From assembly GCF_050589705.1 (NCBI RefSeq), contig NZ_JBNGOT010000006.1:289496-353495 (forward strand): DNA of 64,000 nt, in the 5' to 3' direction. This document shows, one piece after another, positions 8,493-17,770 of this stretch (the first letter of the stretch is position 1; every line of letters starts with the position of its first letter). The position numbers were made by a program, and so were the translations under genes. This DNA is from Sunxiuqinia rutila. Lineage in GTDB: Bacteria > Bacteroidota > Bacteroidia > Bacteroidales > Prolixibacteraceae. The notes below the pieces were generated by a model, which worked only from the letters and a program-made list of their open reading frames with translations, did not search any database and was not told the DNA's origin.

Positions 8493-9488
8493 ATGGGCAG
8501 ACCAGTAACCTTATTTACCGGACAATGGGCTGATTTACCATTCGAAACCATGTGTCAGAAAGCCAAGGATTTTGGCTACGATGGCCTGGAACTATGCTGT
8601 TGGGGCGACCACATGGAAGTTGATAAAGCCGACCAAGAGTATTGTGACGAGCGGAAGGCGATCATGGAAAAGTATGATTTGCAGTTATTCGCCATATCCA
8701 ATCACTTGGTGGGGCAATGTGTTTGCGATAATATTGACGAACGGCATAAAAACATTTTACCCGATTACATTTGGGGCGATGGCGACCCGGAAGGCGTACG
8801 CCAGCGTGCGGCTCAGGAAATGATTAACACCGGGCATGTGGCGAAACGACTGGGTTTGGATACGGTGGTTGGATTCACCGGCAGCTCCATCTGGCACTTG
8901 TTGTATGCCTTCCCACCGATGTCGCAGGACATGATTGACCGGGGGTTTGAGGATTTTGCCAAACGTTGGAAACCCATTCTGGATGAATACCAGAAAATAG
9001 GGGTGAAGTTTGCCTTGGAAGTGCATCCAACTGAAATCGCCTTTGACATTGAAACCGCCGGAAAGGCTCTGAAAGCCTTGGATTATCATCCGGCTTTTGG
9101 CTTTAACTACGATCCCAGCCACCTGGGCTACCAGCATGTTGATTATGAGCGCTTCATCTACGACTTTGCCGACCGCATTTTTCATGTGCACATGAAAGAC
9201 GTGTATTGGAGCGATGTGCCTACCACTATCGGAGTATTCGGAGGCCATACTCCTTTTGGAGATCATCGTCGCTACTGGGATTTTAGAAGTGTAGGACGGG
9301 GAAAGATCGATTTCGAAAACATCATCCGCGCGCTGAATACCATCCAGTATTCAGGCCCATTATCCATTGAGTGGGAAGACAGTGGCATGGATCGTGAAGC
9401 CGGCGCTGCTGAGTCCTGTGAGTTTGTGCGCTACAGTGACTTTGCTCCTTCGGACATTGCCTTTGATGATGCCATGCAGAAGGAATAA
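8493..9488 (+). CDS. Sugar phosphate isomerase/epimerase-family TIM-barrel enzyme
   Basis: 331 residues, xylose isomerase-like TIM barrel with no signal peptide. Metal-site residues can be placed at E in ALEVHPTEIAFD, D and H in NYDPSHLGYQ, H in FHVHMKDVYW, and E in LSIEWEDSGMD. Relatives include inosose dehydratases/isomerases and the isomerase partners of Gfo/Idh/MocA enzymes in keto-sugar pathways. It is 107 bp after one oxidoreductase gene and 15 bp before another, so it should act on the same metabolite. Family assignment is firm; the substrate is inferred from context only. Confidence 0.88.
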   Translation: MGRPVTLFTGQWADLPFETMCQKAKDFGYDGLELCCWGDHMEVDKADQEYCDERKAIMEKYDLQLFAISNHLVGQCVCDNIDERHKNILPDYIWGDGDPEGVRQRAAQEMINTGHVAKRLGLDTVVGFTGSSIWHLLYAFPPMSQDMIDRGFEDFAKRWKPILDEYQKIGVKFALEVHPTEIAFDIETAGKALKALDYHPAFGFNYDPSHLGYQHVDYERFIYDFADRIFHVHMKDVYWSDVPTTIGVFGGHTPFGDHRRYWDFRSVGRGKIDFENIIRALNTIQYSGPLSIEWEDSGMDREAGAAESCEFVRYSDFAPSDIAFDDAMQKE

Positions 9489-9503
9489 TTAATAACCGAA
9501 CCA

Positions 9504-10817
9504 ATGACTAGTAGAAGATCATTTATCAAGAAGACCACTGCGGCAACAGCTGCAGTGGGCCTGGCGGCCTCGATGCCGGCTGCCATGAGCGCCTGCTCGC
9601 CCAACGAGGTAATCCGTTGTGGGTTGATTGGCGCAAAAGGCATGGGTTTTGCCGACTTGCGTGCGTTTTTGGGGCAGCCCAATACCGAGTGTGTGGCCAT
9701 TTGTGATGTGGACCAGCGGGTGCTGGATGCCCGCCTGACAGACACCGAAAAGTTGCAAGGCAAGAAACCCAAGGCGTATAACGACTATCGCCAGTTGATT
9801 GCTGACCCGGAGGTGGATGTGGTTATCATCGGAACGCCGGATCACTGGCACTGCCTGCCTTTTGTTGAGGCTTGTCAGGCTGGCAAAGATATTTATTGTG
9901 AAAAGCCGCTGGGGAATTCCATCGAGGAAATCAACCTGATGGAAGCCGCAGCTCAAAAGTATAAAACCGTGGTTCAGGTGGGGCAGTGGCAACGAAGTGA
10001 TCCCCATTGGCGCGATGCTGTTGAGTATGTTTATTCCGGGAAGCTGGGCAAAATCCGCACCGTGCGCACCTGGGCTTATCAAGGTTGGATGGAGCCCGTT
10101 CCGGTGAAACCTGACCGGGAAGCTCCGGAAGGCGTGGACTATGATTTCTGGCTTGGGCCAGCCGAAAAGCGCCCGTTCAATCCCAATCGTTTTCACTTCA
10201 ATTTCCGGTGGTTTTGGGATTATGCCGGCGGATTGATGACCGATTGGGGCGTGCACATCATTGATTATGGTTTATTTGGCATGCAGGCCAAGGCCCCCAA
10301 ATCGGTGATGGCCATGGGCGGTAAGTTTGCCTACCCCGATGACGCTGCCGAAACGCCTGACAGCTTGCAGGCTCTCTATGAATTTGATGGGTTTACCATG
10401 CTTTGGGACCACGGAACCGGCATTGATGGCGGCCACTTTGGACGTAACCATGGCGTGGGCTTCGTTGGCAACAACGGCACGCTGGTTGTTGACCGCGAGG
10501 GCTGGGAAGTGATTCCCGAGCGCAAAAATGATAAAGATTTGGTGGAGCGTGTGGAGTTGCAAAAAGGCTCTGGCAAAGGCCTGGACCTGCATATGGCTGA
10601 CTTCCTGAATGGGGTTCGCAATCGCCGGCGCGATTTGAATTGCAGCATTGAAATAGCTGCCAATACCGCGCGTGTGGCACATTTGGGCAACATTGCCCTG
10701 AAAACCGGCCGCCGCTTGTATTGGGACAGCGAAAAGAGCTTGTTTATAGACGATCCGGAAGCCAATGAATACTTGGTTCCGACTTACCGAAGTCCATGGA
10801 CCTTACCAAAAATTTAA
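9504..10817 (+). CDS. Exported Gfo/Idh/MocA-family oxidoreductase (Tat signal)
   Basis: 437 residues. The N-terminus MTSRRSFIKKTTAATAAVGL has a twin-arginine RRSFIK motif and the signal ends at AAMSAC, so it may be a Tat-exported lipoprotein. The Rossmann loop GLIGAKGMG, the family motif CEKPLG and the GGLMTDWGVHIIDYGL block with its conserved histidine follow. Exported members of this family carry their cofactor across with the fold. Known Bacteroides examples take part in periplasmic 3-keto-glycoside processing, and this operon has the right types of parts. It ends just before a strong terminator, so it is the last gene of the operon. Confidence 0.88.
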   Translation: MTSRRSFIKKTTAATAAVGLAASMPAAMSACSPNEVIRCGLIGAKGMGFADLRAFLGQPNTECVAICDVDQRVLDARLTDTEKLQGKKPKAYNDYRQLIADPEVDVVIIGTPDHWHCLPFVEACQAGKDIYCEKPLGNSIEEINLMEAAAQKYKTVVQVGQWQRSDPHWRDAVEYVYSGKLGKIRTVRTWAYQGWMEPVPVKPDREAPEGVDYDFWLGPAEKRPFNPNRFHFNFRWFWDYAGGLMTDWGVHIIDYGLFGMQAKAPKSVMAMGGKFAYPDDAAETPDSLQALYEFDGFTMLWDHGTGIDGGHFGRNHGVGFVGNNGTLVVDREGWEVIPERKNDKDLVERVELQKGSGKGLDLHMADFLNGVRNRRRDLNCSIEIAANTARVAHLGNIALKTGRRLYWDSEKSLFIDDPEANEYLVPTYRSPWTLPKI

Positions 10818-10832
10818 GCGTACAACTCATTC

Positions 10833-10867
10833 AAAAATCCGAAGGCAATTTTCCTTCGGATTTTTTG
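10833..10867 (+). terminator. Terminator of the oxidoreductase/isomerase operon
   Basis: AAAATCCGAAGG and CCTTCGGATTTT form a perfect 12-bp stem around a short AT loop, followed by a T-run. It is 15 bp after the stop codon of the exported oxidoreductase gene. Confidence 0.92.
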
Positions 10868-10926
10868 TTTGTAATTCTAGCATCCATTCACCATTTTTGA
10901 GTCTACAAATTAAACATTATCATCAA

Positions 10927-13506
10927 ATGAAAAGGTATCGATCCTTATTATTCACGCTGGCCAGTGTGCTTTTGTTTGCTTGCCAGCCTAAAGACCCTGC
11001 TCTTATGACTTCAACCTTACTGAATGGAGGATGGCAATTTTCGGAACACGGAAAAAATGAATGGCTGCCGGCCACGGTGCCCGGGAGTGTTCATACCGAC
11101 CTGCTGGCTAACGGCAAGATTGAAGATCCGTTCTACCGGCTGAACGAGCGCGATGTGCAGTGGATTGATAAGCTGGACTGGGATTATAAAACGTCATTCA
11201 CTGTTGACAAAACGCTTCTAAGGAAAGACCGTATTGCGCTCGACTTTAAAGGGCTTGATACCTATGCGCAGGTGTTTGTGAATGGCCAGCAAGTAATCGC
11301 AACGGACAACATGTTCCGGGAATACCTGGTCGATATTAAACCCTACCTGGAAGAGGGGGAAAACACCTTGCTGATCACTTTTCTTTCACCCATCAAGGAA
11401 GGAATCAAAAAATACGATGCCAATGGCTTTGTTATCATGGTTTCAGACAACGATCTGGCTGAAATTGGCGAGGTTGAGGGAGGCAAGAAAGTGAGCGCAT
11501 ACGTGCGTAAAGCGCCTTATCATTTTGGATGGGATTGGGGGCCACGCCTGGTTCCCAGTGGTATCTGGCGGCCGATACATCTGAAAGCCTGGGATGAAGC
11601 CCGGATAGAGAACCTGCAGGTGGTTCAGCATGAAGTTCAGGATGATTTAGCCAAATTCTCAGCGATTATTGAAGTTGATTCGGAGACTGAGAAACCCGCC
11701 ACCTACCGGGTTGAGGTGGATGGCCAAAAGGCCGGTTCTGTTGTGGTCAACCTTCAAAAAGGGGTACATACCTATTCTGTCGATTTTGAAATTGAGAATC
11801 CGAAGTTGTGGTGGACCAATGGGCTTGGCGAACAGCCGCTTTATACAATTACAGCCAACCTGACGGTTAATGACCGGACCACTCAAAAGACCGATCGGAT
11901 TGGAATTCGAACCCTGGAGCTGGTTCGTGATCAGGATGAAGATGGAACCTCGTTCTATTTCAAGCTCAATGGAGTGCCCGTTTTTATGAAAGGAGCCAAC
12001 TACATTCCCAACGATGTTTTTGTTGCGCGCGTGTCGGATGAGCAATACCGCAAGGTGGTCAATACGGCAAAAACGTCGAACATGAACATGCTGCGTGTCT
12101 GGGGAGGTGGGATCTACGAGAACGATATTTTCTATGATTTATGCGATGAAGCCGGAATTCTGGTGTGGCAGGATTTTATGTTTGCCTGCTCCATGTATCC
12201 GGGCGATGAGGCTTTTCTGAATAATGTGAAGGAAGAAGCCATTGATAACATCAAGCGTTTGCGTAATCACCCCAGTATTGCCTTGTGGTGTGGCAACAAT
12301 GAAATACTTGCGGCCTGGTATGGTTGGGGCTGGAAACGCGATGAAGAAGCGAAAAGCCAGGCGAATGCCGACAAGATGTGGAAAGCCTATGAGGAAATTT
12401 TCCACAAAATTTTGCCCGATGCGGTGGAGGCTTTTGATGCTTCCCGGTCCTATTGGGCATCCAGCCCATCGTCAGGCACCGGTGTACCGGCAGACCTGGT
12501 TAATGGTGATGAGCATTATTGGGGCGTTTGGTGGGGAAAAGAACCCTTTCAAACCTACGCCACGCATATTGCCCGTTTTATGAGCGAATACGGTTTCCAG
12601 TCGTTTCCGGAGTTTAAGAGTGTGAAACAATACGCGCTCCCTGAGGACTATGACATTGTTTCCGAAGTCATGAATTCTCATCAGCGTTCGTCAATTGGCA
12701 ATAAAACCATTGAATACTACATGTTGCAGGATTATGACCAGCCCAAGGATTTTGAGTCGTTTCTGTATGTAAACCATGTGTTGCAAGCCGAAGGGATTAA
12801 GTTTGCCGTGGAGGGACACCGAAGAGCGATGCCTTTTTGCATGGGGAGCTTGTACTGGCAAATCAACGATTGCTGGCCGGTGGCCTCATGGAGTTCAACC
12901 GACTATTACCAGCGATGGAAAGCCTTGCAGTACTTTGTAAAGAAAGGCTTTGAGTCCGTTCTGGTATCACCTTATATCGATGAAAACTTCCTGAAAGTGG
13001 GCATTGTAAATGATGAGCTTCGGGAGATTAATGCCCAGCTGAATCTTCGGATGGTTAACTTTGATGGGGAAGTTGTTTGGGAAAAAGCCGTATTGGCCGA
13101 TGTTCCTGCCAATTCCAGCGCCTCTTATTTCGATGTTAACCGCTATGATTTTTTACGGGATAAGGACAGCTACCGCCAGGTATTGGTTGCTGAAGTGATT
13201 GAGGGCGGAAAGGTAATTGCCAGTAACGTGTTTTACTTCCGGCCGGTAAAGGAAATGAAGCTTCCAACGCCTGAGGTGACTTATGAAATTGTACCTGCAG
13301 AAGGTGGTTATACAATTTCGGTTAAAACCGATAAGTTGGCCAAAAACCTGTTCATGACGATTGGTGATGAAGAGGGATTTTTCTCGGATAATTACTTTGA
13401 TTTGCTGCCGGACGAAACGGCCGAGATCACGCTTTCAACCAGTGTTTCAGAAGAAAAGTTGCGGGAAGTGTTCAACATACAAACCTTGGACGCAGCATTC
13501 AAATAA
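10927..13506 (+). CDS. GH2 beta-mannosidase, lipoprotein
   Basis: 859 residues from ATG 10927; the longer in-frame opening from 10765 would run through the terminator and overlap the previous gene. The signal MKRYRSLLFTLASVLLFACQP has a lipobox (C20). GH2 domains follow: a jelly-roll with WLPATVPGSVHTDLL (typical of mannosidases), an immunoglobulin-like domain and the TIM barrel. The acid/base glutamate is E459 in WCGNNEI and the nucleophile is E554 in MSEYGFQSF. The enzyme releases terminal beta-mannose from oligosaccharides. It stands alone between two terminators, so it is probably transcribed by itself, although it neighbours other sugar genes. Confidence 0.93.
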   Translation: MKRYRSLLFTLASVLLFACQPKDPALMTSTLLNGGWQFSEHGKNEWLPATVPGSVHTDLLANGKIEDPFYRLNERDVQWIDKLDWDYKTSFTVDKTLLRKDRIALDFKGLDTYAQVFVNGQQVIATDNMFREYLVDIKPYLEEGENTLLITFLSPIKEGIKKYDANGFVIMVSDNDLAEIGEVEGGKKVSAYVRKAPYHFGWDWGPRLVPSGIWRPIHLKAWDEARIENLQVVQHEVQDDLAKFSAIIEVDSETEKPATYRVEVDGQKAGSVVVNLQKGVHTYSVDFEIENPKLWWTNGLGEQPLYTITANLTVNDRTTQKTDRIGIRTLELVRDQDEDGTSFYFKLNGVPVFMKGANYIPNDVFVARVSDEQYRKVVNTAKTSNMNMLRVWGGGIYENDIFYDLCDEAGILVWQDFMFACSMYPGDEAFLNNVKEEAIDNIKRLRNHPSIALWCGNNEILAAWYGWGWKRDEEAKSQANADKMWKAYEEIFHKILPDAVEAFDASRSYWASSPSSGTGVPADLVNGDEHYWGVWWGKEPFQTYATHIARFMSEYGFQSFPEFKSVKQYALPEDYDIVSEVMNSHQRSSIGNKTIEYYMLQDYDQPKDFESFLYVNHVLQAEGIKFAVEGHRRAMPFCMGSLYWQINDCWPVASWSSTDYYQRWKALQYFVKKGFESVLVSPYIDENFLKVGIVNDELREINAQLNLRMVNFDGEVVWEKAVLADVPANSSASYFDVNRYDFLRDKDSYRQVLVAEVIEGGKVIASNVFYFRPVKEMKLPTPEVTYEIVPAEGGYTISVKTDKLAKNLFMTIGDEEGFFSDNYFDLLPDETAEITLSTSVSEEKLREVFNIQTLDAAFK

Positions 13507-13548
13507 GGTAAAAGCCAATGAATGAATAGCCTGAAGGGCTAAAAAAGA

Positions 13549-13583
13549 AAATCTCCAAAGCACGTTACTTTGGAGATTTTTGT
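13549..13583 (+). terminator. Terminator of the beta-mannosidase gene
   Basis: AAATCTCCAAAG and CTTTGGAGATTT form a perfect 12-bp stem around CACGTTA, followed by a T-rich tail, 43 bp after the stop codon. Confidence 0.92.
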
Positions 13584-13782
13584 TTTCTGGTTCTAACTAA
13601 ATTGTTTTGTTTAATTGTTTCCACGGCTAAGTGGCGTATATGTTGTTTTCTCTTGACTTGGTATTAACAATTACTGTGCCAAACTCACCGGCTGCCGATT
13701 GTGTTTCTTATAATTTTTGACTTGTTTGATTTATGCTCCTTGTTGTCAGTTATTTATCTTTCATAGTTTATTTTTCAGCCGA

Positions 13783-14523
13783 TTAGGACAAAAGCAGCTT
13801 GATAATTTCCACGGATATCTGACTAATATCTTCAAACAAAAACTTGGAAAATGAGTCATGAGCCTCTTCGTCGGCATGGTCTGAAATAATTCGTATGACC
13901 GTGCATGGAAGCTGGTAATCAGCACTCACCTGGGCGATGGCTGCTCCCTCCATTTCAGTACACAAAATTTGTGGGAAGCGTTCGTTTATGCGCACTTTTC
14001 CTTCTTTGGAAGCGATAAACTGATCACCCGTACCAATGGCTCCGACATGTACTGTGGGGGAATAGCTGGCATTGATTGCCGGATACTGGCCGTTTTTCAA
14101 ATTGAGAACAAAATTATCAACAGCAGAAAGTGCTTTGGCACCGGAATCCGGAAAAACATTGAATTCAAAGGTCTTCCAAAATGGTGATTCAACTTTCGGA
14201 AAGCCCTCCAAGCGTGTCAAATCAACATCGTGTTGAATAAGTTGGTTGCCTACCACAATGTCGCCAATGTTGAGTTGTGGCTGAACCGAACCGGCCAGCC
14301 CGATAAAGACCAGTTGATCCACCTGGTAGTGGTTAATCAGGGTGGTTGCAGTTGAGGCGGCGGCAACCTTTCCCCAGCCCGATAAGGCCATGACCAGCTC
14401 CTGCCCGTTAAGGGTGCCGGAATAAAATTCGCGGGAACCAAATTTGTCGGTTTTTAACTGTTGGATGTCTTTTTTTAAAAGCAGGATCTCTTCCCGCATC
14501 GCGCCAATTAGTCCGGTTTTCAT
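13783..14523 (-). CDS. mtnN: 5'-methylthioadenosine/S-adenosylhomocysteine nucleosidase
   Basis: I start at ATG 14523 (MKTGLIGAMREE), nine codons inside the longest frame, because this is the normal N-terminus of the family. 246 residues. The PNP/UDP phosphorylase fold shows GLIGAMREEI at the N-terminus, VFIGLAGSV in the middle, the CTEMEGAAIAQV active-site block and ISDHADEEAH with the catalytic aspartate. The enzyme cleaves adenine from MTA and SAH and so recycles by-products of SAM chemistry, linking it with metK elsewhere in the window. It is transcribed divergently from the large regulator gene at 14619. Confidence 0.95.
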   Translation of the reverse strand: MKTGLIGAMREEILLLKKDIQQLKTDKFGSREFYSGTLNGQELVMALSGWGKVAAASTATTLINHYQVDQLVFIGLAGSVQPQLNIGDIVVGNQLIQHDVDLTRLEGFPKVESPFWKTFEFNVFPDSGAKALSAVDNFVLNLKNGQYPAINASYSPTVHVGAIGTGDQFIASKEGKVRINERFPQILCTEMEGAAIAQVSADYQLPCTVIRIISDHADEEAHDSFSKFLFEDISQISVEIIKLLLS

Positions 14524-14547
14524 CATTTTATATTTACAATGTTTGGA

Positions 14548-14555
14548 CAAAAATA
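14548..14555 (-). promoter_or_regulatory. Candidate -7 box for mtnN
   Basis: Minus-strand TATTTTTG fits TAnnTTTG and ends 24 nt before the chosen mtnN start. It supports the shorter start, because the longer frame would begin inside the box. Confidence 0.55.
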
Positions 14556-14606
14556 CAGCTCTGCCCTGATTTTAGGCAATTGGTCGGTGTAAAATCTGAT
14601 TTTAAC

Positions 14607-14614
14607 TATATTTG
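14607..14614 (+). promoter_or_regulatory. Candidate -7 box for the propeller/LuxR regulator
   Basis: TATATTTG fits TAnnTTTG but ends only 4 nt before the ATG at 14619. The transcript would begin at or next to the start codon, so the mRNA may be leaderless. Confidence 0.45.
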
Positions 14615-14618
14615 TTTC

Positions 14619-17525
14619 ATGCCTACTAACTATCTGCGATATCTGATGCTTGCCTGTATCCTGACGATAACCAATTTGTCGTTTGGGCAATTGAAAGATG
14701 TGGGGATTCCCGACATCCAACACTTTTCGAAACAGGAATATCGAGGCAGTGCGCAAAACTGGCACATTGCTTCCAACCACTCTAACTTCATGTACTTTGC
14801 CAATAACGATGGGGTCCTTGAATTTGATGGTAACCACTGGCAGCTTTATGGCTTGCCCAATCGCTCCATTGTTCGGGCTTTGCAGATTGACGATAATGGG
14901 CGTATTTATGTGGGGCAACAAAATGACTTTGGGTACATGGAGCCCGATGCCAAAGGAGAGCTTCAATACCGTTCTCTGTTGGATTTGGTGGCGGTTGACG
15001 AACGGAATTTTGAAGAAATTTGGTGTATTCACTTAACCAGTTTTGGTGTTGTTTTTCAGTCGTACACGCATTTGTTTATCTATCGGAATGAAGCCATTGT
15101 AAGTGTTCCCTTATCCAACCGGATTCGATTTTCATTCTATGTTAATGGACACCTGTGGGTACAGGATGAGGTGGACGGATTGTGCGAATACCGTCAAGGG
15201 CATTTTTTCAAGCTGAAAGGGCTGGATGAGCTTGATGATAAGGAAATTTGGGCGATACTGCCCGTTTATAATAACCGGGTGCTTATTGGTACGGCCAACC
15301 ATGGGGTGTATAGTTATGACGGGGAAAAGTTAACGCCATGGAAAGGCCCGGCCAATGATTTCTTGCTTGAAAATCAGATTTTTTCGGCCACGCGGTTTAA
15401 CGAGGCTTACTATGCTTTTGGAACCATTCAGGGAGGTTTACTTATTACCGATGAGTCCGGGCAAATTATTCAGCATGTGAACAAGAAAAAAGGCTTGCAG
15501 AATAATACGATCCTTAGCATTGGTGCTGATCAGGAAGGTAATTTATGGCTCGGACTGGATAATGGCATTGATTACATTGATGTGGGATCTCCGTTTACGT
15601 TCATGTTTGACCCGGAAGGACTGGGGGCTACTTACACGTCTTTGGTTCATAATGGGAAGTTGTATGTGGGCACCAATCATGGCCTGTATGTAAAAGACTG
15701 GCCTGAAGATGTGACGATTGATCCTAAAGGCTTTCGGTTGATTCCAAAAACCATTGGTCAGGTTTGGTATTTGGGGGTTCATAATGGGGTTGTGCTGTGC
15801 GGACATGATAATGGGACTTATGAGATTGCGGGTGAAACGGCCCGAATGATTTCGGATGTTCGTGGAGCCTGGATTTTCATCGAACTCATGCAAGATGACG
15901 ATTACCTGCTTGGTGGAAATTATAACGGACTGACTCTTTTCAGGAAGACCGCCGATGGGCAGTCCTGGGAGTTCGTGACTCAGGTCAAGGATTTCTCTGA
16001 GTCGTCTAAACTGATGGCTCAGGATGAAAATGGCGATATTTGGATGAGTCATGGTTTTAAAGGTGTTTTCCGGATGCGTTTAAATGAAGCGCTCGACCGG
16101 GTTGTTCATTACGATTTTTACAACTCAAACGATGGGCTTCCTTCTGATATTTATATCAACCTGATGACCATTAAGGGTGACATTCTTTTTACCTCGCCCA
16201 ACGGAATCTATACCTACGATCAGGCTTTGAATCGGTTTGAGCGCTCAGTCGAATATAATGAACTCTTTGGAGAGGGAAATAATGTCGATTACATCAAAGA
16301 AGATCAGTACAACAACATTTGGTTTATCGGAGAAAACGGACCAGGGGTGTTGCGGTTTCTTGAGGATGGAAGCTATACGAAAGTGGTGGGGCCTTTTGAA
16401 AAGATAGCGGGACTTACCATTTCCGGCTTCCAGCATATCAATGTGGTTGATATGGAGCATACTTTTATCTCGCTTGAAGATGGCCTGGCCCATTATTCTC
16501 CCAGTTACCAGCCGAAAAAAGACCGTCAGGAACAGGTGTACATCCGGGAGGTGGTGAATCAGCTGAATCAAAAAAGATTCCATCCCAATTTGATGGACGA
16601 AAACTTTCCGGAGGACTCCCTGGCCTTTAGATTTAAAGGAAACAACTTGAAGTTTGTCTATTCCAGTCCGGATTATAAAAACTTGAATCGGATTCGGTTC
16701 AGTTATTTTTTGGAGAACTACAGTACCGAGTGGTCAGAATGGTCGGAGGAGGCGAGCTCGGAGTTTATGAACTTGCGGGAAGGTGATTACACCTTCAAGG
16801 TGAAAACCGTTAATCCATTTGGGCACGAAAGTCAACCAGCAAGTTTTTCATTTAGTATCAAACCGCCTTGGTATCGGTCAGCTTTGGCTTGGTTTGTTTA
16901 CATGCTTAGTGGCCTGCTATTGATCGCGGCTATTATTTGGTGGGTTTACTACCGTATGCAGGTATCCAAACGAAAGGAACGGCTCAAAAACCTGCAGGAA
17001 TACCGGAAGCGGATTCATCAGTATCAGCGGGAAGTGTTGGTTTCAGAGCGGGAAATCGTGAAGCTCAGGAATGAAAAGTTGCGGGGGAAAATGATTCATT
17101 TGGATAAGGAGTTAGCCAACCAAACAATGAGTCTGGTTCAGAAGAACAAATTTATGGGCAAACTGAAAACGGAGCTTAAAAGTCTGCAAACCCTGGTGAC
17201 TGACAGCACCGTGAAATCAAAAATCAGCCTTATAATTAACCGGATTGACCGGGAATTTGATAACAAGAAGCAGCAAGAGCTTTTTGAAACCTACTTTGAT
17301 GAAGTACACGAAGATTTTTTTAAGCGACTAACCGAAAAATTCCCAACGCTAACCCCCCGAGAGCAAAAACTCTGTGCCTACATTAAAATGAATATCTCCA
17401 CCAAAGAGATTGCGACACTGCAAAATATAAGTTCTCGTGGTGTTGAAATTGGCCGGTACCGCCTTCGAAAAAAATTAGGGCTGGATCGCGACACCAATTT
17501 GAGCTCTTTTATCTCCAGTATTTAA
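14619..17525 (+). CDS. Membrane-tethered regulator: sensory beta-propeller, triple-Y domain, TM helix, coiled coil and LuxR-type HTH
   Basis: 968 residues from ATG 14619. The order is: signal peptide (MPTNYLRYLMLACILTITNL), a long run of propeller-like repeats (DGNHWQLYGLPNRSIV, IGADQEGNLWLGLDNGIDYI), a Y_Y_Y domain near 690-760 (FSYFLENYSTEWSEW), one membrane helix (about 766-788), a charged coiled coil (about 790-870), and a C-terminal LuxR/GerE HTH (LTPREQKLCAYIKMNISTKEIA...). No histidine kinase or receiver domain is present, so sensing and DNA binding lie in one chain. It immediately precedes the susC-led locus in the same orientation and is the obvious regulator of it. This layout is known for Bacteroidota triple-tyrosine regulators. 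Confidence 0.88.
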   Translation: MPTNYLRYLMLACILTITNLSFGQLKDVGIPDIQHFSKQEYRGSAQNWHIASNHSNFMYFANNDGVLEFDGNHWQLYGLPNRSIVRALQIDDNGRIYVGQQNDFGYMEPDAKGELQYRSLLDLVAVDERNFEEIWCIHLTSFGVVFQSYTHLFIYRNEAIVSVPLSNRIRFSFYVNGHLWVQDEVDGLCEYRQGHFFKLKGLDELDDKEIWAILPVYNNRVLIGTANHGVYSYDGEKLTPWKGPANDFLLENQIFSATRFNEAYYAFGTIQGGLLITDESGQIIQHVNKKKGLQNNTILSIGADQEGNLWLGLDNGIDYIDVGSPFTFMFDPEGLGATYTSLVHNGKLYVGTNHGLYVKDWPEDVTIDPKGFRLIPKTIGQVWYLGVHNGVVLCGHDNGTYEIAGETARMISDVRGAWIFIELMQDDDYLLGGNYNGLTLFRKTADGQSWEFVTQVKDFSESSKLMAQDENGDIWMSHGFKGVFRMRLNEALDRVVHYDFYNSNDGLPSDIYINLMTIKGDILFTSPNGIYTYDQALNRFERSVEYNELFGEGNNVDYIKEDQYNNIWFIGENGPGVLRFLEDGSYTKVVGPFEKIAGLTISGFQHINVVDMEHTFISLEDGLAHYSPSYQPKKDRQEQVYIREVVNQLNQKRFHPNLMDENFPEDSLAFRFKGNNLKFVYSSPDYKNLNRIRFSYFLENYSTEWSEWSEEASSEFMNLREGDYTFKVKTVNPFGHESQPASFSFSIKPPWYRSALAWFVYMLSGLLLIAAIIWWVYYRMQVSKRKERLKNLQEYRKRIHQYQREVLVSEREIVKLRNEKLRGKMIHLDKELANQTMSLVQKNKFMGKLKTELKSLQTLVTDSTVKSKISLIINRIDREFDNKKQQELFETYFDEVHEDFFKRLTEKFPTLTPREQKLCAYIKMNISTKEIATLQNISSRGVEIGRYRLRKKLGLDRDTNLSSFISSI

Positions 17526-17770
17526 ACTTCTGTTGTAAAGCATATTTTCAGCTGATGTATATAAAAACAAACATTAGTCAAGTTTAATCGGCTGAATGTT
17601 AGCTGTGTGCGTTTTGTGTTGATGTATTGTTGTAGGGGTAATAATAATGGGCCTGTAGCATTATTGAAGTGTTAAAAAATTTTAAAATGAGGTTTGTTTG
17701 CTCCATTTTCGCTTATGGATTTGAAATTCCTAAGTGAAGAATAATTATTTGCTATTTAAAAACTTAACGC
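17526..17770 (+). promoter_or_regulatory. Upstream region of the polysaccharide locus
   Basis: 245 bp between the regulator and susC with no ORF. It must hold the promoter of the locus if that is separately transcribed, but I find no exact TAnnTTTG box, which would fit an activator-dependent promoter. No terminator is seen after the regulator gene. Confidence 0.4.

Noticed and set aside
9519..10256. 245-codon frame antisense to the exported oxidoreductase
   Set aside because: Shadow frame of a high-confidence gene with no domain of its own.
10765..10926. Longer open frame upstream of the beta-mannosidase start
   Set aside because: It overlaps the preceding gene and crosses the terminator at 10833-10867; the lipoprotein signal starts at 10927.
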